From Hyphococcus sp. (GTDB lineage: Bacteria > Pseudomonadota > Alphaproteobacteria > Caulobacterales > Parvularculaceae), in NCBI GenBank assembly GCA_028284345.1, contig JANQRY010000008.1, positions 310,001 to 374,000 on the forward strand: a stretch of DNA of 64,000 nt, read 5' to 3'. The position numbers and the translations under genes were made by a program. Below are positions 1-8,756 of the stretch, in pieces. Position 1 is the stretch's first letter. Every line of letters begins with the position of its first letter. A model generated the notes under the pieces. It made no database searches. It was not told the DNA's origin and saw only the letters and a program-made list of their open reading frames with translations.

Positions 1-1
1 C

Positions 2-1294
2 ACGCGGATCGGCGAGTTTTTCCGGCTGACGCCGGGCGAAACGGCCTTCCGGCAAATCGCCATGGCTCCACCCGGCGAGGTCGTCCGCGACAACGTGTTC
101 TACTCGCGCGCGAAGGACTTTTCGAGCCTCGGTTATAAGGACCTGAAGCTTCGGGCGGTGGGCGACGATGTGGAGATCACCGTTTCCGAAGCGCGGGTTG
201 ATCGAGAGAACGTCTGCGTCGCCGCGGTCATTTCGCAGGCGATGGTTTCGCACGATGCCTTAAACAAGGGCGCCGCCGCGCCCGACTGGCGCGAGGTCTG
301 GCGCAGCAAGCCGTGCATCACCTCGGCCGGTGGGTCGTTTCCGTTGCAGTCCGGCGGCGACATGGCGTTTCTCGACGACGGACGCCTCGCCATCTTCGTC
401 GGCGATTTCGGCGTTGACGGCCACAATCGCAAAACGACCGGCGTCGATCCGCAAACCCTCGACAATGACTACGGCAAGGTCGTCGCCATCGACTTGGAGA
501 CCGGCGCGTCGGAGATCCTCTCCCGCGGCCACCGCAATCCCGGCGGCCTCGCCATCGGTCCCGACGGAGCCCTTTGGCAGTCAGAGCACGGGGCGCAAGG
601 GGGCGATGAAATCAACCGCATCGTCGCCGGGGCCAATTACGGCTGGCCCCTTGAAACCTATGGCGTTCACTATGGAACGCGAAGCTGGCCGCTCGATGAA
701 ACCACCGGCGACCACGACCGGTTCGTCCGGCCCGTCTATGCGTTTGTGCCGTCCATGGCGATGTCGTCGCTGGCCCTGATGGCGGGGGACGAGTTTCCGT
801 TATGGAGCGACGATCTCATCCTCGGCACGCTGAAATACAAGCGGCTCATGCGGCTTCATATCCGCGAGGGCCGGGTCATCTTCGCTGAACCCTTGCGCCT
901 CGGCGCCCGCGTGCGCGACCTGACGGTCGATGATCGCGGCGCAATTTATGTGAAAGACGACGTCCGGCCTTTCGTCTATCGCCTGACCAATGGCGCCGGC
1001 GCGGCGCCGGTCGCGGGAACGCCGGAGGCCCTCTTCGCCGCCGCCAGCTGCGCCGCTTGTCACGATGATTCTGGCCTGGCGCCGCCGCTGACAGATCTGA
1101 TGGGCCGCAACATCGCATCGACCCGCGGGTTTCCCTATTCGGCCGCGCTCTCGCAAAAGCACGGGCGCTGGGACCGGGAGGCTTTGCGCGCCTTTCTCCT
1201 CGACCCCCAAGGTTTCGCGCCGGGCAGTACGATGCCCGCGCCCGACTTGACCGAGGCGCAGATCGACGAGCTGGTGGACGCCCTCGAAGGCTAG
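2..1294 (+). CDS. PQQ-type sugar dehydrogenase fused to C-terminal cytochrome c (5' partial)
   Basis: The frame is open from base 2 through the left edge with no stop, so the ATG at 62 is probably internal and the N-terminus lies outside the window. The body matches the glucose/sorbosone dehydrogenase beta-propeller family: it has GHRNPGGLAIGPDG, then EHGAQGGDEIN and NYGWP, the usual signature of soluble PQQ sugar dehydrogenases. About 330 residues after the ATG at 62 a heme c motif CAACH appears, followed by a short class I cytochrome c domain with a plausible axial Met in GSTMPAP. The fusion suggests a periplasmic quinohemoprotein that passes electrons from a sugar or alcohol to the respiratory chain. 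The substrate cannot be read from the sequence. Confidence 0.8.
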   Translation, partial: TRIGEFFRLTPGETAFRQIAMAPPGEVVRDNVFYSRAKDFSSLGYKDLKLRAVGDDVEITVSEARVDRENVCVAAVISQAMVSHDALNKGAAAPDWREVWRSKPCITSAGGSFPLQSGGDMAFLDDGRLAIFVGDFGVDGHNRKTTGVDPQTLDNDYGKVVAIDLETGASEILSRGHRNPGGLAIGPDGALWQSEHGAQGGDEINRIVAGANYGWPLETYGVHYGTRSWPLDETTGDHDRFVRPVYAFVPSMAMSSLALMAGDEFPLWSDDLILGTLKYKRLMRLHIREGRVIFAEPLRLGARVRDLTVDDRGAIYVKDDVRPFVYRLTNGAGAAPVAGTPEALFAAASCAACHDDSGLAPPLTDLMGRNIASTRGFPYSAALSQKHGRWDREALRAFLLDPQGFAPGSTMPAPDLTEAQIDELVDALEG

Positions 1295-1387
1295 CGCCGG
1301 TCGCCCATCACCCAGCGCCCCGGCCTGTCGAAAGCGCCGCAACGCACCCGTCTTTGTGATAAGCAAGCGACATTGCGGGAGGCGCAG

Positions 1388-1870
1388 ATGAGAGTATTCG
1401 CATTTTTGGTTTCCATCCTGACGGCGGCGCCGGCGTTCGCCGAGCCGAAGCTCGAAGATCTTGCGTTTCTTGAGGGCCACTGGCGCGGCGGCGAGGATTT
1501 TGTGTTCGAGGAAATATGGTCGGCGCCCGAAGGCGGGGTCATGACCGGCATGGCCCGCGGCGTCTCGTCCGGCGCATTGCGCGTTCTCGAATACATTGTC
1601 ATTGCGGAAGAAGATGACGGGGCGATCGTCATGCGCTTCAAACATTTCAACGCCGACTATTCGACCTGGGCCGGCGAGGACGAGCCGCTGACCCTGATCC
1701 TCAAAGATCTCGACAGCGCCGACGCGACCTTCGCCGCCGATCCGCCGACCCACACGGTCAAGTCTATTCGCTACTGGATGCCCGAGGACAACACGCTGCG
1801 GGTCGATGTGGCGCAGATCGAAAACGGCGAAGAAGGCGGCTTCTCATTGGTCTTTAAACGGATGGACTAA
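1388..1870 (+). CDS. Small secreted DUF6265-like protein
   Basis: A 160-residue protein with a signal peptide: hydrophobic MRVFAFLVSILTAAPAFA, with cleavage expected after AFA. The mature part opens with LEDLAFLEGHWRG and continues to WSAPEGG and MTGMARG, the pattern of DUF6265, a lipocalin-like domain of unknown function. ATG 1388 is preferred over the in-frame TTG at 1373 because GGGAGG (1377-1382) sits at Shine-Dalgarno distance from it and the signal peptide then begins cleanly. It follows the PQQ dehydrogenase by about 90 bases on the same strand. No catalytic motif is visible. Confidence 0.75.
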   Translation: MRVFAFLVSILTAAPAFAEPKLEDLAFLEGHWRGGEDFVFEEIWSAPEGGVMTGMARGVSSGALRVLEYIVIAEEDDGAIVMRFKHFNADYSTWAGEDEPLTLILKDLDSADATFAADPPTHTVKSIRYWMPEDNTLRVDVAQIENGEEGGFSLVFKRMD

Positions 1871-1882
1871 GCCGCCGCGCGC

Positions 1883-2218
1883 TTATTCGCGCCTGTCGGA
1901 CGAAGCGGTCTCGCCGCGGGCTGTCCAGGCCCAGTCGCCAAGGCGCCAGAACCGCCAGCCCACCTCGGGCGCGTCGTCCGGTACGGGATCGAAGCCGTGC
2001 GACCCGAACGGGTGACAGCGCAGGAGGCGCGACAGCGTTAACCAGAAGGCGCGCGGCGCCCGATGCTTGCGGAACGCCTCGGCGGCGTAGTCCGAACAGG
2101 TCGGCTCATGACGGCAGCGCGCGCCGAGAAAATAAAATACCGGCGAAAAAAGAGTCTTGTATATCTTGAGCGCGCCGAGCGCCGCGCCATTGATGAGCCG
2201 CTGAGCCATGACTGTCAT
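1883..2218 (-). CDS. yidD: Membrane protein insertion efficiency factor YidD
   Basis: A 111-residue YidD family protein. It shows IYKTLFSPVFYFLGARCRHEPTCSDYAAEAF and then a RLLRCHPFGSHGFDPVP block (here given as family landmarks: the Cys cluster near C-R-H-E-P-T-C-S-D-Y and the RCHPFG...GFDPVP tail). Members assist YidC/Sec insertion of inner-membrane proteins and lie at the membrane through an amphipathic N-terminal helix. ATG 2218 is chosen because GGAG lies about 8 bases upstream. The gene usually sits with rnpA-yidC but here follows modC by 16 bases, perhaps read through from the mod operon. Confidence 0.88.
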   Translation of the reverse strand: MTVMAQRLINGAALGALKIYKTLFSPVFYFLGARCRHEPTCSDYAAEAFRKHRAPRAFWLTLSRLLRCHPFGSHGFDPVPDDAPEVGWRFWRLGDWAWTARGETASSDRRE

Positions 2219-2234
2219 TTTATAGGCTCCCGGT

Positions 2235-3326
2235 TCAAATCTCGAAACTCGCCGTTTTGACAAGGGCGTAAACAGACCCGCCCGGCGCGAGGGACAGATC
2301 GTCGCTGGCGGCTTTTGTCACCTGCGCCTGCAATGTCGCGTCGCCCGCGCGCAACACAATGTCGACGAAAGGCGAGTCCGGCCGGCGCTTCATCGTCGTA
2401 ATCACCGCCGGCAGGACATTCCGGATGCTGATGTCCTGGGGCGCGCTCGCCGCGATGGCGACATTGCGCGCGTCGATGCGGATATTGACCGCTTCGCCGA
2501 CGGATTTCTGTTTGTTGATCGGCAGCGAGATCACGCCGTCGCCAAGGGCGACGCGCGTTAAATGATACGCTTCGTCATGATCCGCGACGACGCCGGTGAC
2601 GACGGCGCCCATGTCGAAAGCCTCTGTGCTTGCGTCAACGCCGTAAGCGTTCAACACGGCCGCGGTTGCGCCGACGGCCTCAACCCGGCCCGCTTTCAAA
2701 ATCACGGTCTCATCGGCGAGGCGCACGATTTCGTCCACATTGTGACTGACATAAAGGGCGGGGACGCCGAAGCGGCCGGCGAGATTGTCGAGGTAAGGCA
2801 TGATCTCCGCCTTGCGCCCGCGATCAAGGGCCGAGAGCGGCTCGTCAAGGAGCAGCAATTTGGGCCGCGTTAACATCGTGCGCGCCAGCGCCGCGCGCTG
2901 ACGCTCGCCGCCGGACAAGGTGTCCGGGCGCCGGTCAAGGAGCGGCTTCAGATCAAACGCTTCGACAATATCAGAAACCGTATAGGGCGCGTCGCCCGCA
3001 TTGCTGCGGCGGTCCGCATAGAGGAGGTTTTTTTCAACGCTGAGATGCGGGAACAGACGCCCGTCCTGAAACATATATCCGACCGGGCGCTGATGCGCCG
3101 GCGTAAAGACGCTAGCGCTCATATCGCACCAAAGCGCGTCGCCGAAGGCGATCCGGCCGGCGTCGGGGCGATCAAAACCGGCGATCAAGCGCAACAGCGT
3201 CGACTTGCCGGCGCCGCTCGGACCAAAAATCGCGGTGCAACCGGAAAGCGGAATTTTCCGGTCGACGTCAAGCGCGAAGCCGGAGAGGTCGCGGCGCGCC
3301 GCAATGTCAATGCCGTCAATGAACAT
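2235..3326 (-). CDS. modC: Molybdate ABC transporter ATP-binding protein ModC
   Basis: A 363-residue ABC ATPase, cytoplasmic partner of ModB. Walker A is GPSGAGKST, the signature is LSGGERQR and Walker B is LLLLDEP. The C-terminal 130 residues form a TOBE/Mop-type domain, which separates ModC from other import ATPases. ATG 3326 overlaps the end of modB by 11 bases, typical of translational coupling; an in-frame TTG at 3359 lies deeper inside modB and is less likely. Last of modA-modB-modC, all on the minus strand. Confidence 0.93.
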   Translation of the reverse strand: MFIDGIDIAARRDLSGFALDVDRKIPLSGCTAIFGPSGAGKSTLLRLIAGFDRPDAGRIAFGDALWCDMSASVFTPAHQRPVGYMFQDGRLFPHLSVEKNLLYADRRSNAGDAPYTVSDIVEAFDLKPLLDRRPDTLSGGERQRAALARTMLTRPKLLLLDEPLSALDRGRKAEIMPYLDNLAGRFGVPALYVSHNVDEIVRLADETVILKAGRVEAVGATAAVLNAYGVDASTEAFDMGAVVTGVVADHDEAYHLTRVALGDGVISLPINKQKSVGEAVNIRIDARNVAIAASAPQDISIRNVLPAVITTMKRRPDSPFVDIVLRAGDATLQAQVTKAASDDLSLAPGGSVYALVKTASFEI

Positions 3327-3993
3327 GGACGCGATGCCGGCGGTTAAAGACGTAGACAACCATCAACACGACAAACGAAAAGGCGAGCAGAATGAGCGAC
3401 AGCGCATGGGCCTCGCCATAGCGCAGCGTTTCCACATGCTCGTAGATCGCGATGGAGACGACCCGCGTTTCGCCGGGAATGGCGCCGCCGACCATCAGGA
3501 CAACGCCAAATTCGCCGAGCGTGTGGGCGAAACTCAACACAGCGGCGGTCAGGAACCCGCGCGCCGACAGCGGCGCCGCCACGGTAAAAAACGCATCAAG
3601 AGGCGCGGCGCGCAAACTCGCCGCCGCTTCCATCAGGTTTTTACCGACCGACTCAAACGCCGCTTGCAGAGGCTGCACGGCGAAGGGCAGGGAATAAATC
3701 ACCGACGCGATAACAAGTCCCGCAAAAGAAAAGCCCAGCGTGTCGCCGGTGACGCTCAGCCAGAAACCGCCAAGGCCCGAATTCGGATTAAAGAGGATCA
3801 GAAGATAAAACCCCAGCACCGTCGGCGGCAGGACGAGGGGCAGGGCGACAATCGCTTCGACCGCCGGTTTAAGACGCGTGCGCGTGTTGGCGAGCCACCA
3901 GGCGAGCGGCGTTCCGATAACGAGCAGAATGACCGTGACAAGAAACGCCAGCCGGAAGGTCAGCCACAGCGCTGAAAAATCCGGCGGGGTCAT
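3316..3993 (-). CDS. modB: Molybdate ABC transporter permease ModB
   Basis: A 225-residue inner-membrane permease with about five hydrophobic segments. The binding-protein-dependent permease loop (EAA motif) reads EAAASLRAAPLDAFFTVAAP and contacts the ModC ATPase. LPLVLPPTVLGFYLL is characteristic of the ModB/CysT group. Its ATG overlaps the modA stop by four bases (ATGA), so the two are translationally coupled. It imports molybdate, or tungstate, delivered by ModA. Confidence 0.93.
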   Translation of the reverse strand: MTPPDFSALWLTFRLAFLVTVILLVIGTPLAWWLANTRTRLKPAVEAIVALPLVLPPTVLGFYLLILFNPNSGLGGFWLSVTGDTLGFSFAGLVIASVIYSLPFAVQPLQAAFESVGKNLMEAAASLRAAPLDAFFTVAAPLSARGFLTAAVLSFAHTLGEFGVVLMVGGAIPGETRVVSIAIYEHVETLRYGEAHALSLILLAFSFVVLMVVYVFNRRHRVHVH

Positions 3994-4757
3994 TCCGTTC
4001 CGTATCCGTGTCGCTCGATCACCGACGCGGCGTCATCGCTGTTCAGGAAAGCGACGAAGGCGCGCGCGGCGTCGTTTTCCGCCCCGCGCGCAAGAAGGAC
4101 GGCGTCCTGCCGGATCGGATCGTACATGTCCTGCGGCGGCGCCCAATAAGCGCCGCGCCGCGCCGCCGGCGCCGCGAGCACCTGCGACAGCGCGACAAAG
4201 CCAAGCTCCGCATTCCGTGTACGGATAAAGGCGAATGTCTGACCGATATTTTCGCCGAAAACGAGTTTGTCTCGCGTTGCGTCAGACAGGTTGAGCGCCG
4301 CGATCACCTGACGCGCCGCGGCGCCATAGGGCGCAAGGTCCGGATTGGCCATGGCGAGGCGCCGGTCGTCGCCGCGGCTGAGACGTTCGGGGCCGACCGC
4401 GACGCCGTCCGGATCCCAGAGCGCCAGCCGCCCGACGGCGTAGGTAAAGCGCGACCCGACGACAGCGGCGCCCTCCGCCTCAAGACGCATGGGACGCGCC
4501 TGATCCGCGGCAAGGAACACGTCGAACGGCGCGCCATTGACGATCTGCGCATAGAGCTTTCCGGTCGACCCGCTCGTTACGATGACATCGTGACCGGACT
4601 GCGCTTCGAAAGCCGCCTCCAGTTCGTCCAGCGTCGATTTGAAATTGGCCGCAACGGCGATGCGCGCCTCCCCCGCGAAAGCCGGCGCCACGGAAAAGGC
4701 CATCGCAAGAAGGCAGGAAAGCGCCCTATGCGCTTTGACTCCAAACACTGAAAGCAA
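3990..4757 (-). CDS. modA: Molybdate-binding periplasmic protein ModA
   Basis: A 255-residue solute-binding protein with a signal peptide (hydrophobic core LSCLLAMAFSVAPAFAG). The mature start ARIAVAANFKSTLDEL and then SGSTGKLYAQI are the family's oxyanion-binding segments. The first possible start is TTG 4757 with GGGAGG four bases upstream; GTG 4748 is an alternative with a longer spacer. First gene of modABC. I find no recognisable molybdenum-cofactor riboswitch in the 69 bases upstream. Confidence 0.92.
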   Translation of the reverse strand: MLSVFGVKAHRALSCLLAMAFSVAPAFAGEARIAVAANFKSTLDELEAAFEAQSGHDVIVTSGSTGKLYAQIVNGAPFDVFLAADQARPMRLEAEGAAVVGSRFTYAVGRLALWDPDGVAVGPERLSRGDDRRLAMANPDLAPYGAAARQVIAALNLSDATRDKLVFGENIGQTFAFIRTRNAELGFVALSQVLAAPAARRGAYWAPPQDMYDPIRQDAVLLARGAENDAARAFVAFLNSDDAASVIERHGYGTE

Positions 4758-4826
4758 GACGCCTCCCTTGAAACGCGGTCCGCGCTTCCCTAGCAGAATT
4801 TTTTCAGGATTGGGAAAGGCGCACGG

Positions 4827-5801
4827 CTATTGCGGCGTCAGGCACTTATCCAGCGAGGGCTGAGCGACGGGCGCGGCCACTCCCGGATTGGCGTCGATGA
4901 GGTCGAGATAGGATTCGACAAGGCTCGTATAAGGCGGCAGCGCGCCGTTATGGAGCGCGCCGTCAACCTCGGCCGCGCCGTGGATCTCAAAATGCACATG
5001 CACGGTCGTCGCCCGGGAGGACGCGGTCAGGAGATCGGAGACTTGCGCGAAGGGCTGGCCTTGCGTCACCGGCGCGCCGGTTTTGACCCAGTCGGGGACG
5101 GGCATCTGCACATGGAGGAATTTGTATTTCATGCCGCTTTCCGCCCCCATGATGTTGACCGAGATCGAGCCCACATGGCTGATCCACCCCGATTCCGGCG
5201 CGACCATCCAGTGAACGGCGTTCTCGCAAGTTTTGGGACGAAAATCCTGTCCCTTATGGGCCTTGCCGCCGGGGCAAAGATCGGTCGCGTGCTTGGCGTC
5301 GAGGCGAACTTCGCAGAAATTATCCCTCCACGGATAATCGAAATTGCGCGGGTCGTTTTCAGACCCGCCCGGCCCCGGCCACTGGCCGCTCGCATAACCG
5401 CCGCCGCCCTGGCCGAAAATCTGTGAATTGAGGAAAGCCGGCGCTTCGGCCAGCGGAAAGACCATTTCCGGGACGATCACCGACGGGTCGGTGACGCCGG
5501 TCGATCCTTTCACCGTCGACGAACCGGGCAGAAGGTCGCCCGGCGGCGCATGCCAGTCAAGCGGCAATTCAAAAACCGGCGCCGGCGGTTCAGGATCGTC
5601 ATCGTCTTCAATCGGCGGCGGGTCCGGCGCGTCATCGTCTTCGTCAACTGGCGGCGGCGTCTCATCCTCAACCGGCGGCGTATTGTCGGCCGGCGGCAGG
5701 TTGTCGGGCCGCGGCGGGCCTTCGCGCCCGCACGCGCTTATGGAAACCGCCAACACGGACATGGCGACGAGACGCAACAATTTCAGCTTCAGGGAGATCA
5801 T
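4827..5801 (-). CDS. LytM/M23-family lipoprotein with an acidic Pro-rich linker
   Basis: A 324-residue predicted outer-membrane or periplasmic lipoprotein: signal segment ending SISAC (lipid Cys 24), then a low-complexity Pro/Asp/Glu linker at about residues 28-75. The C-terminal half contains HKGQD (His 182, Asp 186) and HVHFE (His 268, His 270), which are the HxxxD and HxH zinc-ligand motifs of M23 endopeptidases, so it may be an active peptidoglycan hydrolase. Four Cys around residues 163-192 may form disulfides. Its ATG overlaps the stop of the upstream secreted protein gene (ATGA), so the two are made together. The start is fixed by that overlap. Confidence 0.8.
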   Translation of the reverse strand: MISLKLKLLRLVAMSVLAVSISACGREGPPRPDNLPPADNTPPVEDETPPPVDEDDDAPDPPPIEDDDDPEPPAPVFELPLDWHAPPGDLLPGSSTVKGSTGVTDPSVIVPEMVFPLAEAPAFLNSQIFGQGGGGYASGQWPGPGGSENDPRNFDYPWRDNFCEVRLDAKHATDLCPGGKAHKGQDFRPKTCENAVHWMVAPESGWISHVGSISVNIMGAESGMKYKFLHVQMPVPDWVKTGAPVTQGQPFAQVSDLLTASSRATTVHVHFEIHGAAEVDGALHNGALPPYTSLVESYLDLIDANPGVAAPVAQPSLDKCLTPQ

Positions 5802-7129
5802 GGCCGCGTCCTCCCCGTTTCGCCGACCACGACGACTAGGGTTTCCGCAACCCTGCCAAGGGCGTCGCGGTCAAAACAGCCCGGGTCGGCGTCCGCGCCG
5901 CCATTGCAATACTGCGTAAGCGCATAGGAGGCGCCATAGAGGGAAAAGCTCGCGGTCAGTTCATCGTCGGTTCCCGAGAAAGTAACGGCTGAGCGGACGC
6001 CGCTCGCCCCTTGCGCCTTTTCAATCACCGTGACGAGGCGCGAGCCGTATACGGAATAGTCGCGGCCGTTTGCGCGCCAGACCGCGTTCACCGTGTCGGC
6101 GTTGCCGAAGACCTGCAAGGTTCCGGCGTCCGCCGATTGCGGCAGCAGCACCGGCAATTCGGCGATGTCCACATATTTCTGACCGGCGCCAGCCGGCGCG
6201 GCCGCCGTCATGCCAAGGGTCGCCTGATCGGCGAGCGCGGCGTCGACCGCGTTCCAGTCAATGGCGAGACGCTTGCGCACCGCCGCGGGATAAATCCGCA
6301 AGGTCGATTGCGCGGGACCGACATCGGGCGACTGCACGATCACGGTGCGGCCGGCTTGCGGCGGGCCGTCCTGGGCGGCGATCGCAGCGGCGACCGGCGG
6401 CGCTGCGTTCGCAGACGCCGGCGCAAAAGCAAGGTCATCAATCAGAAACCGGACGGGCTGATTATTCGCCGCAACCCGGCGCAGCGAGATATCGACGCGG
6501 GAAAAGCCTGCGCCTCCGTCGGCCTCGATGGCGACGCTTGTGGGCCATGTGAACGCGTCCTGATACCAGTTGAAGCGCAGATCGCTGGCGCCGGCGCGAT
6601 TTCCGTTAGCGTCAAAGCCAATGATGCGGGCGACGAATGCTTCATCAAGCTGGCCGCCAGTGGGGTTGATGCGCATGCTGACCGACGAAACCGGGTCGTC
6701 GAAAAAGACCTGCATCGCCGGCCCGCCCGTTTCAGTATCGTGCAGCGCGGCGCGCTGGCCGCTGGCGCCGCGCGGATAGGGGCACAGACTGACCCTGAAC
6801 TCGTCGTAATCGTCCGTGCAGAACTGGATTGACGCGCCCTTGCCGAAGCTGACCCCGTGGGATTGACGGTATTGGGTGGTCAGCGACGACGCGGCGGCGG
6901 CCGTGGTCCCGGGCGTGGTGATTTCAAAATCGATAAGGCGCGGCTCGTCGCTGCGCTCCGCATCGTTCGGCTCCGCCCGGTCGACCCGCTCAAGCTGCCG
7001 CGCGATGCGATCGCGCACGGCGTCAAGAATGCGCCGGCCCTCGCCGTCCTGCGCCGCAGCCATGGGCGTGAAAGCAGGCGCGGTCAGCGCCGCCGCCGCC
7101 AAAACCAACATCCACCGGCCAGAACTCAT
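5798..7129 (-). CDS. Secreted protein of unknown function with a jelly-roll-like domain
   Basis: A 443-residue secreted protein with signal sequence LVLAAAALTAPAFTPMAAA. Residues about 60-240 follow a pattern of acidic and aromatic beta strands ending in FLIDDLAF, resembling carbohydrate-binding-like jelly rolls in which an IDD(L/I) strand closes the sheet. The second half has further beta-rich sequence with a Cys pair near the C-terminus (QYCNGG, PGCFD). No enzyme motif is visible. ATG 7129 is chosen because the signal peptide starts there; the frame stays open further upstream without recognisable protein. It is coupled by a 4-base overlap to the M23 lipoprotein, which hints at a joint envelope role. 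Confidence 0.65.
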   Translation of the reverse strand: MSSGRWMLVLAAAALTAPAFTPMAAAQDGEGRRILDAVRDRIARQLERVDRAEPNDAERSDEPRLIDFEITTPGTTAAAASSLTTQYRQSHGVSFGKGASIQFCTDDYDEFRVSLCPYPRGASGQRAALHDTETGGPAMQVFFDDPVSSVSMRINPTGGQLDEAFVARIIGFDANGNRAGASDLRFNWYQDAFTWPTSVAIEADGGAGFSRVDISLRRVAANNQPVRFLIDDLAFAPASANAAPPVAAAIAAQDGPPQAGRTVIVQSPDVGPAQSTLRIYPAAVRKRLAIDWNAVDAALADQATLGMTAAAPAGAGQKYVDIAELPVLLPQSADAGTLQVFGNADTVNAVWRANGRDYSVYGSRLVTVIEKAQGASGVRSAVTFSGTDDELTASFSLYGASYALTQYCNGGADADPGCFDRDALGRVAETLVVVVGETGRTRP

Positions 7130-7251
7130 GAACCAAACCCCCGACGCCGGAAAGCTTAGGAAATACGCGCCGCCGCGGCAAGCGCAGGACAAAAACGGCG
7201 CAATCCGGGCCGAGACACCTGCCCGACAACGCCTGGGCGCGGTAATCTTGC

Positions 7252-7294
7252 ATAAAAACAAACAGCGGGCCGGGGGAAGGACCGGCCCGCTGTT
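7252..7294 (-). terminator. Rho-independent terminator for the minus-strand lipoprotein gene
   Basis: A 13-bp perfect stem, AACAGCGGGCCGG at 7261-7273 with its complement at 7282-7294, encloses an 8-base loop. On the minus strand the stem is followed by TTTGTTTTTATG. This lies about 75 bases beyond the stop of the gene at 7369-7758 and upstream of the next minus-strand gene. Confidence 0.85.
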
Positions 7295-7368
7295 CGCCTT
7301 TCGAACCGCCGCGGGGGAGCCCAAAAGGGGCTTTGGGGGGCGCAAGAAGCGGCGTTCGATCGGACTTT

Positions 7369-7758
7369 CTAAAGACGGATGTGAATATGCGTGCGCCGCG
7401 GCCCGTAGCGGTAATAATGACGTGCGCGCGCATCGTAATAAACGGCGACCGCCGCAGGGCGCGCCGCGCGATAGCGCCGCGGCCCGCCCCACACCCAGGC
7501 GCTCGCCGGGCAAACCGTGACGCGCTCGTCGCGGCGGGATTCGCGCCGGTCGAGCCGGTCTTCCAGACGATCAAGGGGCCCGTGATCGTATCGTTCGTCC
7601 CGGCGGCTTTCGCGCCGGTCGCGCACATCCTCAACGAGATCCGGACAGCGCGACGGCACAAACCGCCATTCGCCGGCGTAGGCGGCGGGCGCCGACGCAC
7701 AGCCGGCAATTGTCGCAAACGCCGCGGCGGCGGCCGTCGATCCAAGATTAAAACGCAT
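7369..7758 (-). CDS. Small basic lipoprotein with a duplicated Arg/Glu/Asp motif
   Basis: A 129-residue predicted lipoprotein; the signal segment AAAAAFATIAGC supplies the lipobox. The mature chain holds two exact copies of DRRESRRDER separated by a DLDR-type spacer, and a C-terminus rich in Tyr, Arg and His (YYRYGPRRTHIHIRL). This is loosely like small periplasmic RcnB/YXWGXW-type proteins, but I cannot assign it. ATG 7758 is chosen because GAGGAG lies 8 bases upstream and the lipobox then falls at residue 20. It is followed by a strong terminator. Confidence 0.65.
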   Translation of the reverse strand: MRFNLGSTAAAAAFATIAGCASAPAAYAGEWRFVPSRCPDLVEDVRDRRESRRDERYDHGPLDRLEDRLDRRESRRDERVTVCPASAWVWGGPRRYRAARPAAVAVYYDARARHYYRYGPRRTHIHIRL

Positions 7759-7936
7759 CTTTTCTCTCCTCAGGTCTTTATGCGGCGGCTTCCCCGCCCC
7801 CGCGTCCTCTCCATCGCCAACCGACAAACGGGCGAGCGCCGGCGAATCCGTCGCAAAATTCTGCAATAATAATTTCGACGGATTTCGCGCGGGCCCGCGT
7901 ATAAGAAGGTTTCAGACCGCAAGGAGCGTTAACGGG

Positions 7937-8614
7937 ATGCCCATCGCCAGAACCGCCGCCTTCGCCCTCATCGCCGCCTCACTCACCGCCTGTGCGAGCG
8001 GCCCGCAAAGGAGCGGCGGCGCGACCATCAAAATCGACATCGCGTCGCAATCGGAACGCATTCTCGCCGACGCGCGAAAGAAAAGAAGCGAGGCGGACTG
8101 CGCCGCGGCGATCCCGAGCTATCGGGTTGTCGCCAGTTTCGGCAAGGGCCACGACACGGCGCAGTATGAACTCGGCGCCTGCCTTCTGGAAGCAAAGGCG
8201 GACGGGCCGGCGGCGACGGCCCTCTTGCGCGAGGAGGCCGTCTTCTGGCTGCGCCGCGCCGCCTATGCCGGCAATGCCCGCGCGCAACTGGCGCTCGCCG
8301 GCGCCCTTTCCGGCGCCGACGGCCACGTCGTCGCGGGGCTCCGCCCAGATCTCGTTGAGGGCTATGGCTGGGCGTTGATCTACGCCGACAACGCCGCCCA
8401 CAACCTCTACGGCCTACCGGACCTCCACCCTATCGCCGCCGATCATTTCCGCGCCCGGATGACGGACGCGATGATCGACGAAGCGGAGACCTTCGCCGCC
8501 GCGTTTCGACAAATTGAAATGGCGGTCTTCACCCCGCCGGCGTTCGAACGCGGCGAAGCCGGCCAACGCCCCGGCGGCCCGGGCGGCGAAGATCAAAGGC
8601 ACCGTCCCCGCTGA
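7937..8614 (+). CDS. Lipoprotein with Sel1-like helical repeats
   Basis: A 225-residue protein with lipobox SLTAC, then a region with the Sel1/TPR-type alternation of small residues (AQYELGACLLEA, FWLRRAAYAGNARAQLALAGAL). Such solenoid proteins act as protein-protein scaffolds in the envelope. ATG 7937 has AAGGAG 11 bases upstream. It diverges from the small lipoprotein at 7369-7758; the 178 bases between them hold both promoters. The last 30 residues are Gly/Pro-rich and probably disordered. Confidence 0.7.
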   Translation: MPIARTAAFALIAASLTACASGPQRSGGATIKIDIASQSERILADARKKRSEADCAAAIPSYRVVASFGKGHDTAQYELGACLLEAKADGPAATALLREEAVFWLRRAAYAGNARAQLALAGALSGADGHVVAGLRPDLVEGYGWALIYADNAAHNLYGLPDLHPIAADHFRARMTDAMIDEAETFAAAFRQIEMAVFTPPAFERGEAGQRPGGPGGEDQRHRPR

Positions 8615-8756
8615 CCTGTCGCTAACGCCGCTATATGGCGGCTTTCTCCGCCGTCCATTCGCTGCAACGTTGGTTTGCTCGACAACTCACTGCGCGATAA
8701 GATTGCTCTTGGACGCGATTTTTTTTGGGCAGTATCGAGTTCGAAGGGGACATTCC

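Noticed and set aside
800-1753. 317-codon minus-strand frame across the first two genes
   Set aside because: Covers the end of the cytochrome fusion and a signal-peptide gene on the plus strand, both better supported.
4758-4826. Molybdenum-cofactor riboswitch before modA
   Set aside because: Only 69 bases are available and no conserved aptamer-like helix could be traced.
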